Assembly (NCBI GenBank): GCA_020152595.1
Contig: JAIGNY010004520.1
Span: 2,116,001-2,180,000, forward strand
Reading direction: 5' to 3'
DNA: 64,000 nt
Source of the DNA: Chiridota heheva
Lineage: Eukaryota; Echinodermata; Holothuroidea; Apodida; Chiridotidae
The number at the start of each line of letters is the position of its first letter. Positions within the stretch are counted from its first letter, which is position 1. The notes beneath the pieces were generated by a model. That model saw only the letters and a list, made by a program, of their open reading frames with translations. It had not been told where the DNA came from and ran no database searches. Position numbers and translations under genes: made by a program. Of this stretch, positions 1 to 11,579 are shown piece after piece.

Positions 1-421
1 GAACCTGGGACCTTTAGCATGCCAAACTGATGCTATAACCCCATGACCATGTTTTAGGCTTTGATTCCACACCAGAGAAAAATTAAGATGATTAAGAAAA
101 AGAGCAATGGAAAATGGAGACAATTGCATGTAAGACCTCGTGTTTAGAAAGAAATGGGTTTGATTCCGTAAACTAAATTTTGTACTAAACTTTAATAAAT
201 TGTTATCTTAAACTTGCACAATTAAAGTATGAAGCCTCTAATAAGTGAAAATAAGAATTAAATTAACAATTGTTAATGGTAACAACTTTGACAAACTTTG
301 GGTGTAAGAAAAGGTGGGTAACAATGGGGGGGCGTATGAACTTCAGGGGTGCATTTGTTTCACTCACTACAACTAAGTATCTAAACCAATGTGAAAACAT
401 CATGAAGGTCTTCCCCCTTAC

Positions 422-541
422 CTTGTTAAATGAGAGCTCTTGTTTACTTTCACCTTTGAACTTAAACTTGGCCTTGGCTTTACCTTCCTTGCTTGGCACC
501 GTCAATTGATTCTTACGAGCCTCATCTATAGAGGTCATGAC
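422..541 (-). CDS. SORBS: SORBS exon: linker and start of SH3-2
   Basis: This 120-nt exon has phase 0 on both sides. The acceptor is a pyrimidine tract ending ttttccag just upstream of 541, and the donor is AAG|gtaagg at 421. It encodes 40 residues. They begin VMTSIDEARKNQ, a linker after SH3-1, and end AKFKFKGESKQELSFNK, which matches the first strands of an SH3 fold (ALYDF-like AKFKF, then the RT-loop ELSFNK). The rest of this SH3 domain (WYEG and GIFP..YV motifs) must lie in the next exon, beyond the window edge. It follows exon 2089-1975 with a clean phase 0 join. No stop or lesion is seen. Confidence 0.92.
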
Positions 542-1192
542 CTGGAAAAAGAAAGACAAATTTTCAATGGTTTTCAATAGTTCAACATGAAATGGAAACA
601 TTTAAATGGAAAATTTACTTTAAAGTTCCTGTGCTTCTATTGTCAGATTTTGCTTTTTCCAGGCATCAAAGAAAAAGTTTAAATCCTGAACACATAATTT
701 TTTTTTGTCCACTCAGAGAAAAATATAAAAAACTCTGTAGGTTTTTCGCACAAGCAGTATATTACTAATAAAAGCATTAGCCTCTGATGAGAGAAAAACT
801 CTAAATGCACATTAAATAACAATTCGCACAGTAAGTTAATTTACTCTGGTTCTATATTCTTTCTGTTTTTAGTACCAGCACAAAGATAATCACACAGCAT
901 ACATAGAATTCACAAAAAAAAAAAAACCCATTGATTTCTAGTCCTTCGATATATCAGTTTTGTTTTCAATTTTCAACTTTTTCCTCCTTCTCACTTTCAT
1001 CACTGGTCACAAACTCTACATTTAAAAAAAAATGCTGTGACACTGGGAGAAGACACACCTACTTGGAATGAATAACCAATCAGTATAAAGCATGCGCAGT
1101 GACGTAACCAATGGAGAAATTACACCATAAAGTTAAGTACAACATGTATAAGAATGATCTTAAACCAATCAGCAAGTGGATTCTCATGAAGT

Positions 1193-1288
1193 GGTGCAGA
1201 GCACACTGATTCTAATGGTGCAGAGTGCACTGATTCTAATGGTGCAGAATGCACTGATTCTAATGGTGCAGAGCGCACTGATTCTAAG
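1193..1288. repeat. 24-bp minisatellite, 4 copies
   Basis: The unit is tgattctaatggtgcagag with a gcac linker, repeated four times with few changes. Because 24 is a multiple of three it produces a short repeated ORF that has no coding support. Confidence 0.9.
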
Positions 1289-1462
1289 AAATTAGCAGAA
1301 GACAAGCTTCTTTTGTTTAAGTAACCTAGTTTTGATCGGCTTTAAAACATAAGTTAGTAATTACCGTGAGACTCAAAATCTGTTGATGCTGATTTAAAGG
1401 GGTGGTATACACATGGTTAAAGGCGAAGATATGCTCTGCTATATATGACACTATAGAATATA

Positions 1463-1553
1463 GACCATTTCAAATCTGAATTGGCAATTTCGAGAAAACT
1501 TATTCTAATAATGTCACATGGCCAAAATTCATGAGTCCATAATGTAATAATCA
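1463..1553 (+). mobile_element. MITE-1 left-end fragment
   Basis: It starts gaccatttcaaatctgaat and continues with the gtcacatggcc segment found in the complete element at 61810-62169. The right end is missing. The orientation matches that reference copy. Confidence 0.7.
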
Positions 1554-1570
1554 TTATAAAATTTGTATGA

Positions 1571-1930
1571 AGTATTTGCATGTTATGACCCGTGCATTAA
1601 ACACTGTTAAATGCACGACCAGGATTATTTGGTTTATTCCATTTTAAAAGCAAGTAATTTTTTTTGAATAAAGTGATAAAATATGTATAAACTCGTTTTT
1701 TTTTTTTTTTTTTGTTGCTTTTTATGCATTTTTTACAATGTAACACAAACATTCTAGGAAAAAATTCATGTTTTGGTATTGTGTTTATATGCGTATTTAA
1801 CGCATGGTTCAAAGGACTTTGCACTCGCGAATAACCCTCCTAAAGTCGGGACATTCTACTCGGATCACAGTCCTTTGCCCCATGCAATAAATACGCATAT
1901 ATACACTCTGCCTCAACATTAATCTTTAAT
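1571..1930. mobile_element. Hairpin-bearing dispersed repeat, copy 1
   Basis: This is about 360 bp, alike to 3550-3925 throughout. The 3' half holds an inverted repeat: a gtatttaacgcatggttcaaagg arm is mirrored by cctttgccccatgcaataaa near 1870-1895. Two intronic copies 2 kb apart suggest a small non-autonomous foldback element. Confidence 0.75.
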
Positions 1931-1974
1931 GATAAAATAAATCTCTTGATTGAAAATATAAAGAATGTCATTAC

Positions 1975-2089
1975 CTGAACATATGCTTTGGGAAATATTC
2001 CTATCCTTCCATGGTGTTCGCCCTCGTACCAGTTCTTGTCAACATCTCGTACCAAGTAGAGGGTATCACCCTTTTTGAATCCTAACTCT
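1975..2089 (-). CDS. SORBS: SORBS exon: second half of SH3-1
   Basis: The exon is 115 nt, phase 2 in and phase 0 out. The acceptor is tgttacag and the donor is CAG|gtaatg. It encodes [13 protein letters not shown], then [12 protein letters not shown] and GIFPKAYVQ, the diagnostic SH3 core: the RT-loop acidic segment, the WYEGE tryptophan that forms the ligand groove, and the GIFPxxYV C-terminal strand. [14 protein letters not shown] is typical of the first SH3 of SORBS proteins, which with SH3-2 binds the vinculin proline-rich hinge in known family members. The first half of the domain is in exon 5262-5213. The intervening intron is 3.1 kb and full of repeats. Confidence 0.96.
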
Positions 2090-3549
2090 CTGTAACATTC
2101 AAAGGAAAAACATAAATGGATATGAGATATTACCATGGACATTCTAGGAGATGGCGGATAGGCGGTGGGGGTAAGGATTAATCCCCACTTCCGAATTCAT
2201 ACCTTTTGCATGGTTATTTTTAATATCGTATTGAAATTTTGTGAGTTTGCCCCCTCCACTTTTGGTAGGCAAATTTGATTTGCCTCCCCCCATTTTCTGT
2301 ATGCAAATCATGCCCAGACCTGGGAGGGGAGTGGGGCATATCTTTAAAAGAAAAGACCACTAAGACAACAAAATTTAATGGCTTTTTGAGTTAGAGTAAC
2401 CCAGTTCATTTACTCATATAAGAACAGTAAAAGTAGTTAATTGAATGAAATATGAAAATTTGGGTGTTATGAATATTTTCTTTCTTTAAACAAATATTCC
2501 AAGTATAGGGTCCTCTTGATATGGGTAAATCAGATATTGATTATCGTGAACAAAAACATATGGCGACTTATTGCGATATATGTTATGATGATTAATTTTC
2601 AAAAATTGATTGGGTTTTCAGCATGCAGATCTAAATTAGATTAGGCTGCGAATATTCTTTAAAATCTCATTTAAATGTTTTGAAATTCTGTTTCATAAAT
2701 TTTTGTTATAATTTACAGTTTATACATGAAAATGACATATCACGATGTGTTGTTCTGGGTATTGTTTGATAAACTCAGACCTGCCAACCTTTAGGATCAC
2801 CAAACTGTATTCTGGAACTACAAAAGTTGTATTTTTGATAAAAAAACTGTGCTCTTTAAACAAAATGTACAAAACAAAGGTTTACTGTGGCTATTTAATG
2901 TCAGATTATGTAGTAGTTAAAATGTATTCAACCCAAAAAAAAAAAAAAAAAAATTTTTGGCAAGGGCTTCGCCGTCTTTCAAGAAAAGTGCCTACGGAAA
3001 CTTGTCAAGTGTTGAAAATGGTTATAAATCGTATTCTGAATCTGAATTTGAATCTGTTAAGTCGGCAAAAATCCTTTAAGAGGACATGAAAGCCAACCGA
3101 GCGTAAAAGTTTGAGTAAAAAAATATAAAAAAATAAATATAAAAAAAAATAATAATAATAATACAAATTTAAAAAAATGTAATTAAAAAAAAAAAACCCA
3201 AAAAAACCGTATTCTGGTGCCAAAAAACGTACAATCGTATTCCCAACATTTTCCTGTATTAAAAACGGCACAATCGTACTAGTTGGCAGGTCTGTAAAGT
3301 GAAAAATGCAATATCACGATATCGCGATGATCAACATATGTTGACAGTCCTAATTACAGGATCACTTTCATTACAAATGCCACTGACGCTTTAGACCAAT
3401 GAAATTTTAGTATTCTTACCACAAAGGAATGAAATTACATTACATCAGTTTTGGAATACTAAAAATTTATAGTTATGCTACGGCAACTTTAAAATCATTA
3501 AAGATTTTTATCTGAAGTTATTCATATTGCTGTTTATAAAATATCTATT

Positions 3550-3925
3550 GAGTATTTGCATTGTCATAACCCGTGCATTAATTCTGCATAATGCACAACG
3601 TTGAGTATTTGCTTTAGTCCATTTTTTACGAGCGGTGAATTTTTTTAACAAAGTGAACAAATGTATGTAAACTTTCCTCATTATTCATTCTTTTTGGCTT
3701 GTTTTTTTTTTTTTTTTTATGGATTTTAAACAATCTAACACTGAATTTTTATAAAAAGATTACCGTTTTGGCATTGTGTTTATATGGTATGTAATGCACT
3801 GTTCAAAGGACTTTGCACTCGCGGATGACTACCCTAAAGTCGGGACATTCTACTCGTGTCAAAGTCCTTTGCCCCATGCATTAAATATACATATAAACAC
3901 TCTGCCTCAACATTAATCATTAATT
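3550..3925. mobile_element. Hairpin-bearing dispersed repeat, copy 2
   Basis: Second copy of the repeat at 1571-1930, in the same orientation and with the same ggactttgcactcgcg core and mirrored arms. Between the copies, 2100-3550 is AT-rich intron with poly-A runs (2936-2954, 3140-3200) and nothing else recognisable. Confidence 0.75.
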
Positions 3926-4324
3926 AACATCTGTCAGCCCAGGTGCGCCACAGTGAACACACTATCAACAAAAAAACCTTCAATTTAGCTGTAACAATTA
4001 TAAAAAAAATATTAAAAAAGGCCTGATTTTGAGCATGACAAAATAACTATAGTTGTTTAGCGTATGTGGACAGGTACAGATTTTAAATTATCCTTAAATT
4101 TTTTTAAATTACCTTAAAAGTATGTTGTGCCAGTTATGGCTGATCAAAGTTTGCAGAATTTTAAATGTATGCAAAAGTTGTGATGTATGAAAGAGAAGAA
4201 GTCAGCTCAGAATATTTCATAATAATTTCACAAATTTTTGTCCTTAATTTCATTCCGTAAAAATCAAACAGATTCCACCCACTAAGTTTTGTTTGGAGGT
4301 TAAAAACCATATTCAACTGCTTTA

Positions 4325-4995
4325 ATTGAAATAAGGTTGGTGAAGGATTGAAAAACGATAAGTTAACACCAATTGAAATAAGATTGGTGAAGGATTGAAC
4401 AACAATAAGTTAATGGCAATTCAAATAAGATTGGTGAAGGATTGAAAAACAGTAAGTTAATGCCAATTCAAATAAGATTGGTGAAAGCTTGAAAAACAAT
4501 AAGTTATTAAACACCAATTCAAATAAGATTGGTGAAGGACTGAAAAACAATAAGTTAATGCCAATTCAAATAAGATTGGTGAAGTATTGAAAAACAATAA
4601 GTTAACGCCAATTCAAATAAGATTGGTGAAGGCTTGAAAAACAATAAGTTATTAAACACCAATTCAAATAAGATTGGTGAAGTATTGAAAAACAATAAGT
4701 TAACGCCAATTCAAATAAGATTGGTGAAGGCTTGAAAAACAATAAGTTATTAAACACCAATTCAAATAAGATTGGTGAAGGACTGAAAAACAATAAGTTA
4801 ACGCCAATTCAAATAAGATTGGTGAAGTATTAAAAAAACAATAAGTTAACGCCAATTCAAATAAGATTGGTGAGGTATTGAAAAACAATAAGTTAATGCC
4901 AATTCAAATAAGATTGGTGAAGGATTGAAAAACAATAAGTTAATGCCAATTCAAATAGGATTGGTGAAGGATTGAAAAACAATAAGTTAATGTAA
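4325..4995. repeat. 47-bp minisatellite, about 14 copies
   Basis: Units contain ccaattcaaataagattgg, then tgaaggattgaaaaacaata and agttaat. Some units carry a short ttaaacac insert, giving longer variants. The variants alternate in blocks at 4500-4760, which suggests recent block duplications. Minus-strand repeat ORFs here are artefacts. Confidence 0.92.
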
Positions 4996-5212
4996 GAAAG
5001 AAATTCTTAGGTTTTCTTGTTGTGAATTTGTATAATTCATATAAGCCATTCAAATTTCAAATAATGTAAATACTAAATTTTCCACTGATTTTGATGAATT
5101 TTTTGGTTATATTTCAGGGTTTATTTTCCTCCAATTAAGTTCAAGTTTTCCACAGACTTACAACTTTCTAAAATTCAAAAAGTTAGGCTTTGCATGCTGA
5201 TGACATACTTAC

Positions 5213-5262
5213 TTAGTACTCTGGGCTGCAAAGGTGTATTTGGCTAAAGCACAGGCTTGTGT
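5213..5262 (-). CDS. SORBS: SORBS exon: first half of SH3-1
   Basis: This 50-nt exon is phase 0 in, phase 2 out. A strong acceptor (ttttcttccag) lies at 5263-5264 and a consensus donor (TAA|gtaagt) at 5212. It encodes TQACALAKYTFAAQST plus two bases of a lysine codon that exon 2089-1975 completes. ALAKYTF is the ALYDY-like first strand of an SH3 domain. Joined to ELGFKKGD in the next exon it gives a complete SH3-1 of ordinary length. The previous exon (8559-8389) ends in phase 0, so the join is in frame. Confidence 0.94.
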
Positions 5263-5475
5263 CTGGAAGAAAACAAAAGAATGCTATAAGAATACAATTC
5301 TGGAATAACACTCACTACTTTGTCACGGCCATGCTCGTGTGAGTGGCACATGACAAGGCTCGACTTTGAATTAATTAAAATTGAAAAACATAAAACTATA
5401 CACATACACAGTGCCCCCCCCCCCCCCTCCACAGAAATCCAGAACATTTAGTGTTCTTGATGAGGAAAGACAAAG

Positions 5476-5965
5476 GGTGTGAACAGTTAATGTCTCTGAA
5501 TTATAAAATAAGCCACACCTACCATAGCAATGTGGTAACTAGGTGGGCAAACAAACCTCAAATCCACAATCATGCACTATAAATGCATTGGCATTTAGAT
5601 GTTCGCGAAGCCTGCCACAAGATTTGATCCATTTATGGCACTTCTCCAGATCTTTAGAGTTTTTAGCAAATGGGATTAACAAAATTCAGTTTGCTAAGTG
5701 TTCTGGATAACAGCAATCAGATTCACAAAGCCTGCATGCCCGCAAGCGCAATTTTTGTTCACCATTTTGCCGTTACTCAGTCTGTGTGCAGAAATTTGTT
5801 TTGTACAGTACATGGCATTGACCACAAGTGCGCGCTGTTAGCTAGCTGTGCTGTGCCAGTATCACGTAGGATGTTTGCCCCACTTAGTTACATAAATTTT
5901 GTTGCTAGAAAAATTCATGCGGTGATTGGTTGAAAAAGCTGTCAACCATCTAACTCAGACAGGTT
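5476..5965. mobile_element. Dispersed 480-bp repeat, copy 1
   Basis: It shares its whole length with 29640-30121: the aagccacaccta/ccatagcaatg start, the gatccatttatggcacttct middle and the gtgattggttg/gctgtcaa end. It has no protein or tRNA signature. It is an unclassified interspersed repeat, possibly a MITE or solo end. Confidence 0.75.
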
Positions 5966-5997
5966 AGTTGAGAGTGAGGGTAAAAGGAAGCAGTGAG

Positions 5998-6850
5998 AAT
6001 GTACTATGCTTTTTTAAACCGAGTTTAACCGAACATGATTTCTTCAGTACTTCGACCAATCAACTGCTGGGGGAATTTTTCTTTTGTTTCCCAACCAATC
6101 AGGTGCAGTTTCAAGAAAAAACTTGTAAGCAGTAATACGCGCATGTATTACCTTCATGTATAACGTACGTGTGATATGTGTCCTTAAAATAAGTTTTTAT
6201 CACTTGGTTCCATACTGTGCATGAATTGCCCAGACAACCAAAATTCCCCCAGTATTTGATTGGTCAATAAGATTCCCCCAGTATATGATTGGTCAATAAG
6301 ATTCCCCCAGTATATGATTGGTCAATAAGATTCCCCAAGTATATGATTGGTTAGTAAGATTCCCCAAGTATATAATCGGTCAATAAGATTCCCCCAGTAT
6401 ATAATTGGTCAATAAGATTCCCCCAGTATATGATTGGTCAATAAGATTCCCCCAGTATATGATTGGTCTATAAGATTCCCCCAGTATATGATTGGTCAAT
6501 AAGATTCCCCCAGTATTTGATTGGTCAGTAAGATTCCCCAAGTATATGATTGGTCAGTAAGATTCCCCAAGTATATGATCGGTCAATAAGATTCCCCCAG
6601 TATATGATCGGTCAATAAGATTTCCCCAGTATATGATCGGTCAATAAGATTCCCCCAGTATATGATTGGTCAATAAGATTCCCCCAGTATATGATTGGTC
6701 AATAAGATTCCCCCAGTATATGATTGGTCAATAAGATTCCCCCCAGTATACAATTGGTCCATTATGAACATGTGAATTTCAGCCATGTGACATTAATTAA
6801 ATTAGTTTTCTGGAAATTGTTGATTCAGATTTAAAGACTTCTACAGGGTC
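5998..6850 (-). mobile_element. MITE-1 copy with internal minisatellite expansion
   Basis: This copy is in reverse orientation relative to 61810-62169. It starts with the element's right end (accgagtttaaccgaacatg, cttcgaccaatcaactgc) and ends with its left end (gtgacattaat, gattcagattt). It is about 850 bp long instead of 360 because a 29-bp internal segment is amplified at 6240-6760. The terminal bases are diverged. Confidence 0.8.
6240..6760. repeat. 29-bp minisatellite, about 18 copies
   Basis: The unit is gattcccccagtatatgatt followed by ggtcaataa. Each unit contains ATTGG, an inverted CCAAT box, at regular 29-bp spacing. The same segment appears once in the MITE copy at 61.9 kb and twice in the copy at 55.86 kb, so the array grew from inside the transposon. 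Confidence 0.93.
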
Positions 6851-7607
6851 TTACTAAATCCAGACCCAAAAATTCCCATTTGTATGTATTACCCGTATAA
6901 CAATTAATACAGCTCAGTGCAGGGATTTCATCACATGACTTTGCAGGGCAGGGTGTCGTAGCATTTCTCGCGTACACAGCTCAGTCACATCATACGTACA
7001 ACAAACATACTGCATGCTAACCTACATATTATCCTGGAACACTTTACCCACCCACATGAGAACTTCTCCATCCACCACAGTATTCAAAAAAACAAACATT
7101 TTGCATTTTGCTAACCGTATTTAAATAACATTTATTATTATATTACCAGTTCAGCAAATTTTACTGATTGCAGTTTATTGTTCGCTTCCAAATTTACTTA
7201 ATATTTTCTTGAAGTTTTATATATTCACTGGGAATAAGAAGAGTAACTTTTACGTGAACGCCATCTGATTGTTCCTTATATGCTGACAAGTGCTCGTTGC
7301 AATCCTAGTGTGAGCCGTAGGTTAAAAGCCGTCACAGAAACCCACTTCAAACATCTATCAGGATCAGATGGAAATTGAAAAAACATCTTTTCATTCCCTG
7401 CACACATCTACTAGTGCAACCAATGGTACAGCAAGATTCCAGCATAATTGTCATACAAAAATAATCTTATATAACTACATGCAAATGTATGTAAATCTAA
7501 TTAAGTGTACAGCAGATGACAGAGTTCCTACCCTACAAAATGGTGATGTAAACAAAGTCATGTGACCACATAACGTCAACTGAAACATCCTTATATACTC
7601 GACTTCA

Positions 7608-7803
7608 CCTGGATGGGACACCAGTCCATCACAGTTTAACTCCCCAGCCCAAAGTGGTACTCATTTTACAGCTGAGTGAACTGGACCAAATGGGATAAAG
7701 TGTCTTGCTCAAGGACACAGCACAGCACCCTGGCTGAGATTAGATCCCAGTACCTTTTGAGTATGAGACCTGTGCCCTAACCATTGAGCTACTGCACTCC
7801 CTT
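7608..7803 (-). mobile_element. tRNA-derived SINE, family A
   Basis: Conserved blocks are gggacaccagtccatcac, actcattttacagctgag, agtgtcttgctcaaggacac and a terminal gccctaaccattgagctac. Read on the minus strand the last block is a degenerate tRNA head (a GAG..GGTTAGGGC A-box region and a decayed B box), so the SINE is in minus orientation. A second copy is at 23937-24203. Confidence 0.8.
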
Positions 7804-8147
7804 CATGCACTCCCAAATGTACTGGTAAGTTAACATATATGTAATCAAGGGGGCTTAGGGAAGGGGGAGCAAAAACAAATGTGGGAGAGCAAAATCACAC
7901 TAAGATATATACTTAAAAGAACAACAACATACAAAAGATACAAATTTAGAGAAAGTGGGGGAAAATTCCCCCTGCTCCCCCACCAAAAAAACAAAAACCC
8001 TGCCTATGTATGTAATGAACAGAAGCAACAAATCAAGCGCTATACACCACATAAATGCAATAAAAGAGAAAAAAAGACACTTTTAATCAAATGCTCCTTT
8101 TAACAAACACACACGGGTCAAACAAATGAATGACATCAAGCTTCCTA

Positions 8148-8350
8148 TTGTTTTTTTTTGTTTTTTTGTTTGTTTGTTTGTTTGTTTGTTTGATGAGGGC
8201 TTAACGGCACCACGAAAGTGAGGGTCAAATTGTGCCTGAGAGGTTAGATCACTCCAGAGGTAGGAAGAAAAGAAAATAAGAGTCTGAGAGAAGTACAAGG
8301 GCTAATAGCCAGGAAGCTGGGATCAAAAGAGGAAGTGCAGGGGTGTAAAC
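8148..8350 (-). mobile_element. LINE 3' fragment with TTTG/CAAA tail
   Basis: A (TTTG)n run (a CAAA tail on the minus strand) is followed by gatgagggcttaacggcacc, gagggtcaaattgtgcctga and the downstream UTR. All of this is shared with the larger copies at 31.07 and 56.5 kb. It is strongly 5'-truncated and lies 40 bp from the donor of exon 8559-8389. Confidence 0.85.
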
Positions 8351-8388
8351 GGGGTAAATGTATATGAAAAATGAAATATTAAACAAAC

Positions 8389-8559
8389 CTCTTTCTGTGG
8401 TTCCCCATGTTCTATCGGTTTAGCATCGGCCAGTATTGCATTAAATCTATCGTCCGTAATGATTGGACCTTTCTTGGGCTGAAAATCTGAGTGTCTCCTG
8501 CGCTCCTGCTCTTCTTGATCGGCAACAGCTCTCTTTTGTTTTTCTTCTACGATTGCCCT
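8389..8559 (-). CDS. SORBS: SORBS exon: charged linker before SH3-1
   Basis: The exon is 171 nt (57 codons), phase 0-0. The acceptor is gtttcttatag and the donor is GAG|gtttgt, so it can be skipped without a frame change. It starts RAIVEEKQKRAVADQEEQER and continues through an RRRH basic stretch to a moderately acidic end, GEPQKE. The first 22 residues are glutamate/arginine-rich and probably helical. No catalytic or binding motif is visible. It is placed as the linker just before SH3-1 by position, phase and charge. Confidence 0.88.
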
Positions 8560-9399
8560 CTATAAGAAACATCAAGAGGATATCAGGATTGTTTGATTAG
8601 TTAATTAACAATGAATCAATCAATCCTGATATCTTATTTATGGATTGATTGGTAAAACTTTAAGGCATGTTTATAGCAGTGTTCACACTCAAGTTAAAAA
8701 TTTGGGGAGATTGTCTACCCTTGTGTATTTTTTTGTTTTGAAGGGGGGGAGGTTTTTTAGAAAAAGGGTTGATTTTATTTTTGTGTGAAAAACTAATCAA
8801 CAAAAAAAAGGCCAAAAATAGCACCAAAAAAAGACAAATTGGTCAGAAAAAAGCCAATTTGGCTTGTTTTTTCAGCCATTTTAATTTAATTTTCTTGTGG
8901 GAATTTTCCCCCTTCAATTATTTTTGAGGTGGAATGTGATAATTTGTGCGGGAATCCAACAATCGCGCACCTTAATGTGAACGCTGGTTTATAGCAAGGT
9001 CATACAGCGCTAGAGGGGTCAAATTTTTTCAAAACAATTTAAAAGAGTCAATGAAATTTACCAAATGAACAAATATCTCAAATGATTTTCATTTGTATAT
9101 TTTATTCCTAAACTGAGTTCTTTTCTGTTTTCCTTCTACGACTGGTTAGTTAGTTGATTGGCTTTAGCAACCAAATACCTGAAACAATTCTCATATTTAT
9201 CTTTCATTCCTAAATTTAATATATTTTGTAATTTTTCAGTATTTCTTTCCTGATTTCAAATCTATCTTCCATATATAATACATTTATCTCACTTATAAAA
9301 TCAAACTTATCTTGTTCTTGTCTGTACACTGGCTTTTTTCTATCATTGGATGTAGATCTTTGTACTTTTTTATCACTTATTTTTATGAATTATATTTCC

Positions 9400-9619
9400 A
9401 TTAAAATTCATCTACAATATATCATTTTATATTTCACATTTAATATGCAACATTCTACCCTCGTCCTAGCTAACCTTACATATACAACTGAACATTACCG
9501 TCATGCAAATTTGTTTTGTACAGAGTGGGAAAATGATCCTTGTAGTTTCATCATTTTTAATGTTGAATCATTTTAATAATATAATTATATTCTAAATGCA
9601 ACATTATTATTATTCAAAA

Positions 9620-9662
<43 letters not shown>

Positions 9663-11045
9663 GTTGGTTTTGAATGTTGTGAAGAAACAAATAAATGAAA
9701 TGAAATGCAACATTCAGCCACACCCTAACGTTACATATAAAATACATTATAATATCTTTAAATTTGCTTTGTCGAGATTGATCGGTGTTTTTTGCAGTTG
9801 TTTTATCTTTTATTTCTATTTTCTTTTTAAAATTTTCAGTTTTAATCTTAATTCATTTCATCATGTTGTACTTTCATATTTTATACATGAAGCATTATCT
9901 TTCCATTAAATGGTCCATCAATCATTCACAGTTAATGCACACATTACCTCAGACATACGATACACAGCTATTTTTATCACCAGTTTGGAAACAAATTTCT
10001 CCCACTAAGACACATAACACGGATGTGATTTCAATCACAAAAGTGCCTTGATTATCCAACACTGGCTTTCTGTAATCTTCTACACACAAATAGCCTTGGG
10101 CTACTTGGCTGTGGTGTGCATGGGAATGGCAGATAAACAATCATTGTTTGGAGTAGTAACACAATACACTGAACAAGAAGTCGGGTTGGTAATTGTCATA
10201 CCTGAGTGTTTAGGATTAACTCGGGTGTTGGGTGCTGGTAGGCTTAAAGAAAACTTTTCGGCATGTATGAATCATCCTCCACTAAACTCCCATATACAAT
10301 TAAACTTTACCTTTACCTTGCCTAAAGTAAAGGAATGTGGAACCTTGCATATTTTATCTTTTTTATTTTTTTTTTTTTTTAAACTAATGTTTCACTTTAA
10401 TCTACTTTTTACTTTATGTTGTATTTCACAATTTATTATGGAACATCATTATCATTATAAAAAGGTTGCTTATAAAGTGCAAATAGGTTTCCAAACAATT
10501 TTATATATTTTTTATCTGACATTTGATATGCAAAGTACATTCTGTCACTTTCTCTAATTGACCTAGCATACAAAATTAAACAATACCTTTACATATGCAT
10601 TGTCTAGACTGGGTGAATCCTTGTTGTTGTCTTATGTTTTATTTCTATTTTTAAACTATTAGATATTTATTCATTTTCAATCATTACAATTTTCATTTTC
10701 AATGTTATATCATGGAGCTATTAACTCAGTTAATAGCTCCATGCTTATATGCAACATCTCACCCACCCCCTTCCCCTCCCCTCTCTCCAATTGACCTTAC
10801 CTATAAAATGATATTACTTTACAATTGCTTTAGGAAGTGGATCCTTTTAGTTATCATATCTGTTTATTTTTATATTTTTATTCTATTTCATGTTTCATTT
10901 TTAAACATTTTATTTTACATCACACATTTTGTATGCAACATTCTGCCCCTCCAACCCCCCCTCCTGCAACTGGCCTTACTTATAAAGAAAATGACATTAC
11001 CTTTACATTTGCCTTGTCTAGAGTGGGAGGTGGGTCCTTGTAGTT
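9400..11045. repeat. Tandem decayed copies of the 11001-11062 exon unit
   Basis: Related units begin near 9449, 9709, 10290, 10539, 10751 and 10939. Each has a cattct-like start, a pyrimidine-rich stretch, an 'acctta..ataaa' block and a remnant of the exon sequence (tttgccttgtctagagtggg-like). Only the last unit keeps an open frame with both splice sites. An (ATT)n run lies at 9617-9661. Spacing varies from about 190 to 580 bp. Confidence 0.7.
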
Positions 11046-11062
11046 ATAATTCTTATCTCTTC
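11001..11062 (-). CDS. SORBS: SORBS exon: short tyrosine/proline linker
   Basis: The exon is 62 nt, phase 1 in and phase 0 out. The acceptor is ctttcacatcag and the donor is AAG|gtaatg. With the G carried from exon 11756-11580 it reads GRDKNYNYKDPPPTLDKANV then K. It holds an NYNY tyrosine pair and a PPP motif, a plausible phosphorylation or SH3-ligand site (inference). The genomic copy is the last of about six related units between 9.4 and 11.05 kb. The others are degenerate and lack intact splice sites, so this exon and its downstream intron were tandemly duplicated. Confidence 0.85.
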
Positions 11063-11579
11063 CTGATGTGAAAGCCGAAGGGGTTGGTTTGTTTGAGATA
11101 CCTTCGGAGGAATAAAGAGGTCATTTACATAAAATGCAGAGTTGCATAAACAGGAGACAAAATTAAAAACAGTTATAACACACAGAAAAGTAGTAAACAA
11201 TATCAGGTAATATTCATCTTAATCTACATGCAAAGTCTAAAACATTAAACACTTAAAAAGGAATTTTGCACACTTATGCAACATGCATATTCAACACTGG
11301 CACATTAATTATTCATTCATGCATAATGACAAAAAAGAAATCCTATTAATATTAGTAACAAAATCAATGTGCATTTTCATCAAATTCATCTTACTAACTA
11401 TCAGCCAGTCTCCTCAAATCATCCTGATATTTTGAATGCATATAACAATCTGTGCGTAGTGATATGAAGGCAAGTAAGCTCATGTGAAATTAATATATAC
11501 ATGAATATGCATATAATAACATGAATATGCATATGAATGAAGTTAGCTGATAAAGAAATTCATGAGGATAATCAGGCAC

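Noticed and set aside
6240..6760. CRISPR-like array
   Set aside because: Units are contiguous with no unique spacers, and the genome is eukaryotic; it is a minisatellite within a MITE.
9949..10140. 63-codon minus-strand ORF with a gtaatg donor at its end
   Set aside because: The ORF frame stops before the donor. A 57-nt phase 0 sub-exon (WEKFVSKLVIKIAVYRMSE) is possible but lies in the decayed exon-repeat region and has no family resemblance.
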